From JANNSO01 sp964485395 (GTDB lineage: Bacteria; Spirochaetota; Spirochaetia; Treponematales; UBA12059), in assembly GCA_964485395.1 (NCBI GenBank), contig CAZAJF010000011.1, positions 1-64,000 of the forward strand: a stretch of 64,000 nt of DNA, written 5' to 3'. The notes under the pieces are model-generated. The model worked only from the letters and a program-made list of their open reading frames with translations, was not told the origin of the DNA and ran no database searches. This document shows, piece by piece, positions 33,963-41,553 of the stretch (positions are counted from its first letter, which is position 1; each line of letters starts with the position of its first letter). Both the position numbers and the translations under genes were made by a program.

Positions 33963-34965
33963 CCTTCCCGAAGAGCTCATAGCCCAAGAGCCTCCTTTGG
34001 AGCGCGGGACTTCCCGCATGCTCGTGCTGGACCGGGCAACGGGCGCCATCGAGCATTCGGTCGTCGCGAGCCTCGCGGATTTTCTCCCGCCGGGCGCCGT
34101 GCTCGTTTTCAACGACTCCAAGGTGCGCCGCGCAAGGCTTTATGCGTCTTCCCAGACCGGCGGCAAGATCGAGCTGCTCCTGCTTCGGCGAGAAGCCCCG
34201 AGACGCTGGGCCGCGGTGACCAACCGCATGGCCAAGCAGACTGTAGGAAAAATACTTAACTTACCCGAAGGCGTAAGCGCGGAAGTCGTCCAGGTGCGGC
34301 AGGACGAGCGCCTTCTGGAGTTCTCAGCCGAGATCGACGACGACTACCTGGAGCGCAACGGCCACCTTCCTTTGCCGCCTTACATAAAGCGCGCGGACAA
34401 ACCGGTAGACGCCGACCGCTACCAGACGGTATACGCGCGCGAGCAGGGCTCCGCCGCGGCCCCTACGGCCGGACTTCATTTTACGCAGCCGATCCTCGCG
34501 GGAATCGAGGCGAAGGGCGTGGAAATCCGCTACGTCACGCTGCACGTGGGCCTCGGCACCTTCTGGCCGGTTCGGGTGGACGCAATCGAGGATCACAAGA
34601 TGCACTCCGAGGATTATACGGTATCGGAAGAAATCGCCGCCGCCGTCAACGAGGCAAAGAAAGAGGGCAGGCCCGTCGTCGCCGTGGGCACAACGAGCCT
34701 CCGCACGCTGGAAAGCGCCTGGAGCGATGGATCCCTGCGCGCAGGAAGCGCTTCCACGAATATATTCCTGTATCCAGGCTGCAGGTTCAACGTGGTTGAT
34801 TCCCTGTTCACGAATTTCCATACGCCCGAATCCACGCTGCTCATGCTGGTATCCGCCTTCGCAGGCAGGGAGCGCATCATGGCGGCTTATGAGGAAGCCG
34901 TCAAGGAACGTTATAGATTTTTTTCCTACGGCGACGCCATGTTCATCCGCGACAAAGGGCGGTAA
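33937..34965 (+). CDS. queA: S-adenosylmethionine:tRNA ribosyltransferase-isomerase
   Basis: A 342-residue QueA, the enzyme that transfers and isomerises the ribosyl group of SAM to make epoxyqueuosine in tRNA. Recognisable blocks are MNLTDFRFNLPEELIAQ at the N-terminus, VFNDSKV (about 57), the GSAAAPTAGLHFT active-site segment (about 172), HVGLGTFWPV and FLYPGCRF near the end. The start at 33937 matches the family N-terminus and lies within the ruvB coding end. Last gene of the ruvAB-queA operon. Confidence 0.96.
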   Translation: MNLTDFRFNLPEELIAQEPPLERGTSRMLVLDRATGAIEHSVVASLADFLPPGAVLVFNDSKVRRARLYASSQTGGKIELLLLRREAPRRWAAVTNRMAKQTVGKILNLPEGVSAEVVQVRQDERLLEFSAEIDDDYLERNGHLPLPPYIKRADKPVDADRYQTVYAREQGSAAAPTAGLHFTQPILAGIEAKGVEIRYVTLHVGLGTFWPVRVDAIEDHKMHSEDYTVSEEIAAAVNEAKKEGRPVVAVGTTSLRTLESAWSDGSLRAGSASTNIFLYPGCRFNVVDSLFTNFHTPESTLLMLVSAFAGRERIMAAYEEAVKERYRFFSYGDAMFIRDKGR

Positions 34966-35060
34966 AAGGCAAAGGCGCGGACGGACTTTATAATAAGTTT
35001 TAACGTGGAGTCCTGTCAAAAAAAAGGCCCGCCTTGATCATAATCTCTTTTTTCTTAATA

Positions 35061-35145
35061 TTCCTTCGCGCCTTTCGTGCAATCTTCCTTTTCCTTTTTT
35101 TCATCCTTCGTTTTCTCCGTGTCCTCCGCGTCTCCGTGCTAAAAT
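35061..35145 (-). repeat. ACGGAG-type intergenic repeat element
   Basis: On the minus strand this intergenic stretch reads as irregular repeats of GCACGGAGACGCGGAGGAC and ACACGGAGAAAACGAAGG, then GCACGAAAGGCGCGAAGG, with a spacing of about 8-12 bases and no coding potential. Similar CACGGAG/CACAGAG-type elements occur between genes in many unrelated bacteria. A short degenerate copy lies at about 40017-40046. The rest of 34966-35252 is AT-rich with no gene apart from the promoter at 35203. Confidence 0.6.
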
Positions 35146-35202
35146 CTTTATTTATTTCTTTTTCTTGATTACTCCATGACTTTTAAGCATTTTTTTCCGA
35201 AT

Positions 35203-35231
35203 TTGCTTATTTTAAACAAATAAATTACGAT
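35203..35231 (+). promoter_or_regulatory. promoter of MshEN-like gene and possibly the cyclase
   Basis: TTGCTT (35203-35208), 17-base spacer, TACGAT (35226-35231). The predicted start is about 15 bases before the 35253 ATG, which has a GGAGGG ribosome site. Confidence 0.55.
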
Positions 35232-35252
35232 TTACCAAACGGAGGGCGTTTC

Positions 35253-35432
35253 ATGGCAGAACGGGTTGGTGATTTCTTGATTCGAATCGGGGCTATTACG
35301 CAGGAACAGTTGGCTGAGGTAATAAAGATTCAGGATGCAGAGGAAGAACCCCGGCTTTTAGGGGAAATTGCAATTGAATTGGGCTATATTGACGATGCTG
35401 TCATTCAGAGGTACCTCACCGAGAAGAGGTAA
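35253..35432 (+). CDS. 59-residue stand-alone MshEN-like (GspE/PilB N-terminal) protein
   Basis: Open frame ATG 35253 to TAA 35430-35432, preceded by GGAGGG at ideal spacing. The protein consists almost entirely of two copies of the short helical motif found at the N-terminus of GspE/PilB/MshE ATPases. The copies are RVGDFLIRIGAITQEQLAEV (residues 4-23) and LLGEIAIELGYIDDAVIQRY (35-54). In MshE a tandem pair of such (R)LGxxLxxxGxI motifs forms a c-di-GMP pocket. Here the domain stands alone without any ATPase. It lies 80 bases upstream of the large cyclase gene in the same direction, suggesting a signalling pair. Ligand binding is inference. Confidence 0.8.
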   Translation: MAERVGDFLIRIGAITQEQLAEVIKIQDAEEEPRLLGEIAIELGYIDDAVIQRYLTEKR

Positions 35433-35512
35433 TTGATAGTAGGTTCCAGAATCGATCCTTCATTTTCTGTGGGCTGGCAGTAAAAAGGCTATAGAGCCAT
35501 GGAGGCTTGGTA

Positions 35513-38500
35513 ATGGCCATTCAAACCGAATCAGAACGCAGGCAGGCAACCGTTCTTTTCGCCGACATCTCCGGCTTTACCTCCATGTCCGAACACCTGG
35601 ACCCTGAAGAAGTGACCGAAATCATGAGTGATTGTTTTACCCTCCTCGGGTCGATTGTCACCGAGCATGGAGGAGTCATAGACAAATTCATCGGAGACTG
35701 CGTGATGGCGCTTTTCGGCGCACCAAAGGCATTGGAAGGCGCACCTCGGAAGGCTATCGCCGCAGCCTTGAAAATGATCAAGGAAATCGCAATCTTCAAC
35801 TCGAAGCGCAAGCTAGCCATTCCCCTTGGCATACACATCGGCATAAACACCGGAGAAGTCCTTTCGGGAATGGTCGGTTCCGAAGCGCGTCGCGATTTTA
35901 CGGTGATGGGGGACGCCGTCAACCTGGCATCGCGGCTAAAAGACCTTGCTGAAACCGGTCATGTGCTGGTAGGAGCGTTTACTTGGCGTTCTACCCGCGA
36001 TGCCTTTCGTTTCAATCCTTTAAAACCGGTGAGCCTGAAGGGTAAAGCCGATCTGGTACAGGTTTACGAGGTTCTAGGAAACCTTGCCTGCGCCGATCCG
36101 GAGAATTCCGACAGAATGATTCAATCGGTCCTCGTCGGCAGGGATGAGGAGCTGAAGAAGCTGGAACTTCAAGTCATGAAACTTCTGAACGGCCAAGGTT
36201 CGGTAGTAAACCTCATCGGCGAAGCCGGAATCGGAAAATCGCGTCTCTGCGCCGAACTTTATGGCAAGGATTTTATGAAGTGGGTCACGGTCCTCGAAGG
36301 GCGTTCGCTCGCCGTCGGTCAGACTTTGAGCTATTATCCGCTTATCGGAATCCTGAAATCCTGGGCGTCAATCAGCGAGGATGATTCGGAAAACGCTGCT
36401 TTCGTCAAGCTTGAAGCGGCTGTCCGCGCCGTCATGAATGAACAAACAACGATAATGGTTCCATATATAGCAACCCTCATGGGGTATCGGCTTTCCGGGG
36501 ATTATGCGGCAAGCATGGAAGGGATAAGCGGGGAATCGCTTGGCAAGATCATCGCCAAGCACCTGAAAGACCTGATAGCAAAAGCCGCCGAATTCAGGCC
36601 GATTCTGTTTGTGCTGGAGGATCTCCATTGGGCCGACGAAAGCACACTCGAGCTTCTTAAATCGATCGTAGGCCTGACAGGAAAGCATCCGGTCATGTTT
36701 CTCTGCGCATGGCGCCCCGGATACGAAGAGACGACGGGAAAATTCCACGGCTTCCTCGCGAAGAATTTCCCTGATGCGACGGCTGATATCGCGCTTTCGC
36801 CCCTTGAATCGGGAAAATCCGAAGAGCTTGCCAGAAACCTCCTGAAAAATACGGGTATTCCCGAACGCCTCATCGAGCGCATCGGGGAGAAGGCGGACGG
36901 CAATCCGTTTTTCATCGAGGAAGTAATCCGTTCCTTTATCGATCGGGGGCTCATGGTCATCGGGAAAGGCGGGCTTATCGTATCGACCGATATCGAGCTG
37001 ATCGACATTCCCAACAGCATCGACGCGGTAATCATGTCGCGCGTCGACAGGCTCGACGAAGGGATGAAGGAGCTTCTGAAAGTAGCTTCCGTAATCGGGC
37101 GCAGTTTTTTTTACCGGATACTGTCGAGTGTCGCCGATTGCGGAAAGGATTTCGGTCTGTGTATAGAGGGTCTCAAGGACATGCAGCTGATCCGGGAACG
37201 GAAACGGATAGGGGAAGTTGAATTCCTGTTCAAGCACGTACTTGTGCAGGAGACGGTCTACAATTCCATCCTGATCCGCAGCCGTAAGTTGCTTCACATA
37301 AAGGTAGCGCGCGCGCTTGAGGAATCGTTCCGGGAGCGGATACAGGAATTCTACGGAGTTCTCGCCTTTCACTACAGCCAGGGCGAGGAACTCGAAAAAG
37401 CCGGGGAGTATTTGGAAAAAGCGGGTACTGCGGCATTGGAATCATCGGCTTCATCCGAAGCGATTTTATTTTTTCAAAAAGCGTTATCGATTTACCTGCA
37501 AAAAAAAGGAAAAGGAGCGTCACCGGAGCAGCTCGCTATGTTCGAAAAAAATATTGCCCTCGCTTTTCACAACAAGGGTCTCATGCAGTCGGCTTTGGAG
37601 CATTTTAATAACGCGCTTGCATTTTTTGGAGTCACGCAAGATTCAGCAAGCAAAAAGCTGGTTAAAGCGATTATCGGCTTCATCGCTATTTTAAGATATC
37701 TCTATGTGCCGCTTACCCGTTCCATAAAAGAACCGACTCAGTTTGAAACGGAAAAATTCAAAATTCTGGTAGCGCGGGATATGGTACTGGGAACAATTAA
37801 TTCCACTGATTTTTTTCTGAATGGGTTGATAGATACGAGCATTCTCCTGACAAGAAGCCTGCTTTCCATCCCGTCTGGGCTCGTCATGCTGTGCGGTATT
37901 TCTCAGTTATTTTCTGCTACCGGAATTTCTTTCTCCATAGCTGGCAAAATACTAGATTTTATCGAGCCGAATCTTAATGATGATTATTCAATACATATTT
38001 TCAGGCATAGCGAACAATGGCTCAATATTTTCTCAGGTTCCCGAGTCTGCCGCTTTGAACAGGAAACCGTTGATTTCTTGATCAAGCAAGGTGATTTGGT
38101 TAACTGCGGGTGGTATCTTGTTTTTTGGGGCCATCGTTTCATCTGTACAGGCGCATTCCGGGAAGCGGAGATTCTGGCCGACAGCGAACTGCTGATATCC
38201 GAAGCGTATGATACCCCGAAATTGCTGCTTTCACATTATGAACATCTTGCGCTGTTGGATAATGTAAGAAGAAATGCCGATGGCACTATGGATCATGTAA
38301 ACGCTCTTATCGCGCTTGCTAATAAAAAAGGTGACCGGTCGGCTTTGAAGATTTACCTGTCTTTTAAGGCTAACGCATTTATGATACGGGGAAACATGCA
38401 GGAAGCTGCCAAAATAATTGCAGAAATAACGATGCTTATCAATGAGGAGAAACTCCATCTTCCGCTGCAAATCATCTCGCCGCTTATGAGCTTTTTGTGG

Positions 38501-38938
38501 TTCAACACTATATCCTACAGAGACGCGGCAGAAAAAATCGAGCGCAGGAGGATAGTGAAGAAAACGTTTCCCCTGCTAAAGGAAATCGGACGTTACGGTC
38601 CGAAATACGTTTATAAATATCCGGAGGCTCTGCGGCTCGCCGGCACATTCTGCCTTATGACAGGCAGGAAGCGGTCCGCATTACGCTATTGGAAAAAAGG
38701 GTTTGCCATCGGTGAACTGCTCGGCGCAAAACCCGAGCTTGGCCGCATCTGCTTCGAAGTGGCAAAGTTCCTTGCCGACCCGAAAAATCGCGTAAGATCG
38801 TTCAACAAACTTACAATGGAATATTATGTAAAAAAATCCCGGGACATATTTACCGAAATTGGGCTTGAGGTGGATTTAAAGGAGCTGAACGACTGGGAAA
38901 CCGGCGGTATGGGGGCTAAAACAGCGCCGCCATCATGA
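35513..38938 (+). CDS. class III nucleotide cyclase fused to AAA-type ATPase and TPR-like region
   Basis: A 1141-residue cytoplasmic protein. Residues ~12-190 are a class III adenylate/guanylate cyclase: metal Asp18 (FADIS) and Asp62 (GDCVMALFG), Lys58 as adenine-selecting residue, and NLASR for the transition state. Residues ~200-480 form a STAND/AAA ATPase (GEAGIGKSR Walker A; LEDLHWADE Walker B). The remaining ~650 residues are helical TPR-like repeats, e.g. YLEKAGTAALESSASSEAILFFQKAL. Regulated cAMP synthesis is expected. ATG 35513 follows GGAGG; TTG 35507 is unlikely. The distal half is noticeably more AT-rich than its neighbours. The 3' end overlaps the convergent methyltransferase gene by 23 bases. 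Confidence 0.92.
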   Translation: MAIQTESERRQATVLFADISGFTSMSEHLDPEEVTEIMSDCFTLLGSIVTEHGGVIDKFIGDCVMALFGAPKALEGAPRKAIAAALKMIKEIAIFNSKRKLAIPLGIHIGINTGEVLSGMVGSEARRDFTVMGDAVNLASRLKDLAETGHVLVGAFTWRSTRDAFRFNPLKPVSLKGKADLVQVYEVLGNLACADPENSDRMIQSVLVGRDEELKKLELQVMKLLNGQGSVVNLIGEAGIGKSRLCAELYGKDFMKWVTVLEGRSLAVGQTLSYYPLIGILKSWASISEDDSENAAFVKLEAAVRAVMNEQTTIMVPYIATLMGYRLSGDYAASMEGISGESLGKIIAKHLKDLIAKAAEFRPILFVLEDLHWADESTLELLKSIVGLTGKHPVMFLCAWRPGYEETTGKFHGFLAKNFPDATADIALSPLESGKSEELARNLLKNTGIPERLIERIGEKADGNPFFIEEVIRSFIDRGLMVIGKGGLIVSTDIELIDIPNSIDAVIMSRVDRLDEGMKELLKVASVIGRSFFYRILSSVADCGKDFGLCIEGLKDMQLIRERKRIGEVEFLFKHVLVQETVYNSILIRSRKLLHIKVARALEESFRERIQEFYGVLAFHYSQGEELEKAGEYLEKAGTAALESSASSEAILFFQKALSIYLQKKGKGASPEQLAMFEKNIALAFHNKGLMQSALEHFNNALAFFGVTQDSASKKLVKAIIGFIAILRYLYVPLTRSIKEPTQFETEKFKILVARDMVLGTINSTDFFLNGLIDTSILLTRSLLSIPSGLVMLCGISQLFSATGISFSIAGKILDFIEPNLNDDYSIHIFRHSEQWLNIFSGSRVCRFEQETVDFLIKQGDLVNCGWYLVFWGHRFICTGAFREAEILADSELLISEAYDTPKLLLSHYEHLALLDNVRRNADGTMDHVNALIALANKKGDRSALKIYLSFKANAFMIRGNMQEAAKIIAEITMLINEEKLHLPLQIISPLMSFLWFNTISYRDAAEKIERRRIVKKTFPLLKEIGRYGPKYVYKYPEALRLAGTFCLMTGRKRSALRYWKKGFAIGELLGAKPELGRICFEVAKFLADPKNRVRSFNKLTMEYYVKKSRDIFTEIGLEVDLKELNDWETGGMGAKTAPPS

Positions 38939-39665
38939 CCGCGGCGGCGGTGGCCACGGAGAGCGATTCCGCTCGACCAGCTCCCGGAATCGTGGCGATA
39001 TCGTCCGCAAGGGCCAGAATTCCTTCCGAAGGACCGCGCGCTTCGTTTGAAAAAACTATCGCCGAGCGCAAACTGCCCTTGAACTCCCGATAATCCCTGC
39101 CGTTCAAATCCGCTACGACAATGCGATAGCTTTTTTTTAATTCCACAAGCCGCGCTTCAAGGTTGTCGCAGACGATAAAACGACTGCGGAAAATCGATCC
39201 CATGCTGGAACGTACGGCCTTTCCGTTGAACGGATCAACGCAGGTCTCGCCGATTAAAAGCTCTCCGAAGCCGAACCAGTCGGCACTGCGCACGATGTTG
39301 CCCATGTTGCGCGGATCGGCGACGTCGAACAATACCGGCAGAATGGCGGCAGTCGGCTCCGGAATCAACAATGATCCGTATTCGAAAACGGCTATCAAGC
39401 CTTGCGGATTTTCGGTTTCTGCCAGTTTTGCAAAGTCTTTTTCGCTTAAAACAATGGTATTGACCGTACTCAAAAGCGCGTCGGTTTCTTCGTAGCGTCC
39501 GAAAAAGCCCTCGCGTACGTACACCGCGCGGCAGACGCAACCGGATTTGAGACCTTCTTCTACGACTTTACGCCCTTCGGCCAAAAAAAGACCGCTTTCC
39601 TGTCTGTTTTTGCGTTGCTTGAGTGCTACACTAGCCTTGAACTCGTTTGCAGTGTTGGTAATCAT
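38916..39665 (-). CDS. TrmH/SpoU family RNA 2'-O-methyltransferase
   Basis: A 249-residue SPOUT methyltransferase. The N-terminal ~95 residues are an L30e-like substrate-binding domain, and the rest is the knotted catalytic domain with all three motifs: ADPRNMGNIVRSADWFG, VFSNEARG and SLSVATAAAVMMA. The target is a rRNA or tRNA ribose that cannot be identified further. The start at 39665 is set by an extended -10 (TGG-TAAAAT) ending seven bases upstream; the ATG at 39710 lies above the promoter. The stop is inside the end of the convergent cyclase gene. Confidence 0.92.
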   Translation of the reverse strand: MITNTANEFKASVALKQRKNRQESGLFLAEGRKVVEEGLKSGCVCRAVYVREGFFGRYEETDALLSTVNTIVLSEKDFAKLAETENPQGLIAVFEYGSLLIPEPTAAILPVLFDVADPRNMGNIVRSADWFGFGELLIGETCVDPFNGKAVRSSMGSIFRSRFIVCDNLEARLVELKKSYRIVVADLNGRDYREFKGSLRSAIVFSNEARGPSEGILALADDIATIPGAGRAESLSVATAAAVMMAALF

Positions 39666-39672
39666 CGAAAGG

Positions 39673-39681
39673 ATTTTACCA
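39673..39681 (-). promoter_or_regulatory. extended -10 promoter of the methyltransferase gene
   Basis: Minus strand TGG-TAAAAT (39681-39673) with seven bases to the ATG at 39665 and no ribosome site. No clear -35 is present, as is common for extended -10 promoters. Confidence 0.55.
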
Positions 39682-39710
39682 TAAAAGCCGAATCGTAGCC
39701 ATTCTGCCAT

Positions 39711-40068
39711 TCAGGTTTATTTTCTTGATAAATTCCAGCGTACCGTTGAAAATTGTGCATTCATCGGGGTGGCTCCGGTGCGAACATCTCGGTTACCAGC
39801 CTGCAATGCTTACTGCACTTCATCCACACGGGCGGAACCTTCTCCAAGGACAATCCCGCTTCCCCGATATTGTATACATTCAAATACGTCAAGGATAATT
39901 CCGTGTCGGGCACGCCCTATAGCGCCTGCGCGGACACGGACACAATGTGGACCGGAGGCTGCGCTGGATGGATAACCAGGTGATTAGCCCCAATCTTCAT
40001 GCCTTGGCTTTTTCTATTCGCCTTCTCCGTGACTCTGTGACTTCATGCCGAAATTTCCGGAGTATTTC
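39711..40068. other. gene-free stretch with decayed repeat and possible gene remnant
   Basis: There is no convincing gene here. An open frame at 39753-39983 (76 codons, TTG start, no ribosome site) has a protein-like end (TFKYVKDNSVSGTPYSACAD) but no recognisable family, so it could be a gene remnant. Around 40017-40046 lies a short degenerate copy of the CTCCGTG/ACGGAG-type repeat seen at 35061. Confidence 0.4.
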
Positions 40069-40668
40069 TTAATACCCCTTCTCGTCCATCGCCTCGAACG
40101 CCGCGCGCACCTTCTCAAGCCGTGCCAGTTCCCGCTCTATCATTCGCCCATAGTCAAGTTCGCCATTGGCGATGCGGTAGGATTCATCCACCCAGAACTG
40201 CGCGTCGGGCAGGAATACCCAAGGCATCTTTTCAGCCTTGGCCGACCATTCCTTTGCGGTTTTCCAGTAGAAGAGAGCCGCTTTGTAGGCGGTCTCCGCG
40301 GTTTTCAGGCTTTCCAGATTTTCCTTTTTCCACGGCGCGTTATAGAAATATGCCACCTGCTTGTCGAACTTGCTTCCCAATAAAAGATGCTGCTCGATCA
40401 TTTTCAGCTCGATGTGCATGTTGAACAGGTAACGGTACCGTTCCCAGTGTTTCTCGTCCTCGATCTTGGCCATGGCGTATAAGGGGTTGCAGAAATCAGC
40501 CTTGCGCGCCTGCTCCAGCCAATAGATGTTCTCTATGGTGTCGTCGGGATATTGTATGTAGTGGGTATGGTACAGCTTAAAGTATTGTTCCTTGAAATAT
40601 ACCGGAAACGCCGTTCCGACGGCGCTTATCGAGAGAAACAGGAAGAGGAACATGGCGAATCGCTTCAT
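40069..40668 (-). CDS. exported hypothetical protein adjacent to tmk
   Basis: A 199-residue protein with a signal peptide (MKRFAMFLFLFLSISAVGTAFP). The mature part is helical and rich in aromatic residues (YFKEQYFKLYHTHYIQYPD, ERYRYLFNMHIELKMIEQHLL, YFYNAPWKKENLESL), suggesting a helical bundle. A conserved gene of this type sits beside tmk in Treponema genomes as I recall them, but no function is known. The start at 40668 is chosen for the signal sequence; upstream ATGs (to 40785) would bury it. It follows tmk in the same direction. Confidence 0.7.
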   Translation of the reverse strand: MKRFAMFLFLFLSISAVGTAFPVYFKEQYFKLYHTHYIQYPDDTIENIYWLEQARKADFCNPLYAMAKIEDEKHWERYRYLFNMHIELKMIEQHLLLGSKFDKQVAYFYNAPWKKENLESLKTAETAYKAALFYWKTAKEWSAKAEKMPWVFLPDAQFWVDESYRIANGELDYGRMIERELARLEKVRAAFEAMDEKGY

Positions 40669-40741
40669 GCCTATAGTTATCGGCAGGAAAACGATGCCGT
40701 TTGAGGCTCTTCTAAAACCCGCTTCGCGTAAAAAGCCTCGG

Positions 40742-41386
40742 TTAGCGTCGATTATCGGCCTGTTCGATGAGCGGCAGCATTTCACGGCGTATCGTCGCTT
40801 CTATCTCGTCGGGTTTTCGCGATGCGTCGATGGCGACGATTTTCATGCCGCAGTCTTTGAACGATTCGATAACGGCGGTAAATTCGGCCGCTACTTTTTC
40901 CTGGAACGGCAAGGTCTCGTAAATTTCCAGCGATTCCCGGCTGGACATGCGCTTCATGGCGGTTTCCGGATGCAGTTGAAAGAAGAACAGCAGCTCGGGA
41001 AGCGGAAATGCGTCGTTCAGGTAGCGGGGCAGTTCGCGTCCGCAGGTAACTCCCTGATAGGCCAGTGACGAGAACAGGTAGCGGTCGCTGATTACAAGGT
41101 TTCCCCTCCGGCATAGTTCCCGGATGCCGTTTTTCCCATACAGGTGCTCGCAGCGGTCCGCGGCAAAAAGATACGCCACGGTTTTGGGGTCCATGGCGAG
41201 CTCGCCCGATAAAGCCTGCCTGATCAGGAATCCCGACGGGGTTTTGGTAGGTTCGCAGGTGCTTGCATGCGGTGTTCCCCTCGAGCCCAGGTAGGCGTCC
41301 AGGCGGTTCAGTTGGGTGGTAGTTCCGGTGCCGTCGATGCCCTCAAAGACGATGAAGCCTTTCTGTATTTCCTTGGTTTCCTTCAT
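40742..41386 (-). CDS. tmk: thymidylate kinase with atypical P-loop
   Basis: A 214-residue dTMP kinase making dTDP for DNA synthesis. Family features are FEGIDGTGTTTQ (P-loop, residues 14-25), a DRY-type motif (SDRYLFSSLAYQG) and a LID region. The P-loop is unusual: the invariant Lys of GxxGxGK(S/T) is replaced by Thr (GTGTTT), so phosphate binding must be handled differently. The rest of the fold looks complete, and no second tmk is present in the window. AAGGAGG is the ribosome site. Confidence 0.9.
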   Translation of the reverse strand: MKETKEIQKGFIVFEGIDGTGTTTQLNRLDAYLGSRGTPHASTCEPTKTPSGFLIRQALSGELAMDPKTVAYLFAADRCEHLYGKNGIRELCRRGNLVISDRYLFSSLAYQGVTCGRELPRYLNDAFPLPELLFFFQLHPETAMKRMSSRESLEIYETLPFQEKVAAEFTAVIESFKDCGMKIVAIDASRKPDEIEATIRREMLPLIEQADNRR

Positions 41387-41537
41387 TCGGCCTCATCCTC
41401 CTTGAATTTCCCGCGCATTGGCTTCCCTTGGGACCAAAAGTTGAACAGGGGCAGCCTTCGGTTCCTTTACAAGTAGCACAGAAATCGTATCGCTTCAAGC
41501 ATGGTTTTTCCGAGTTCTAGCGAAAAAACCTCCTCTG

Positions 41538-41546
41538 TGGTATCCT
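41538..41546 (+). promoter_or_regulatory. extended -10 promoter of tamB
   Basis: TGG-TATCCT (41538-41546) with seven bases to the GTG start at 41554; no ribosome site and no clear -35. A leaderless GTG-initiated transcript is predicted. Confidence 0.55.
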
Positions 41547-41553
41547 TTGCCTT

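Noticed and set aside
32805..34121. 438-codon minus-strand open frame
   Set aside because: Antisense to ruvB and the start of queA; low-complexity composition typical of a shadow frame.
39753..39983. 76-codon frame in the 39.7-40.1 kb gap
   Set aside because: Starts with TTG directly after a stop, lacks a ribosome site and matches no family I know. Kept only as a possible remnant in the gap description.
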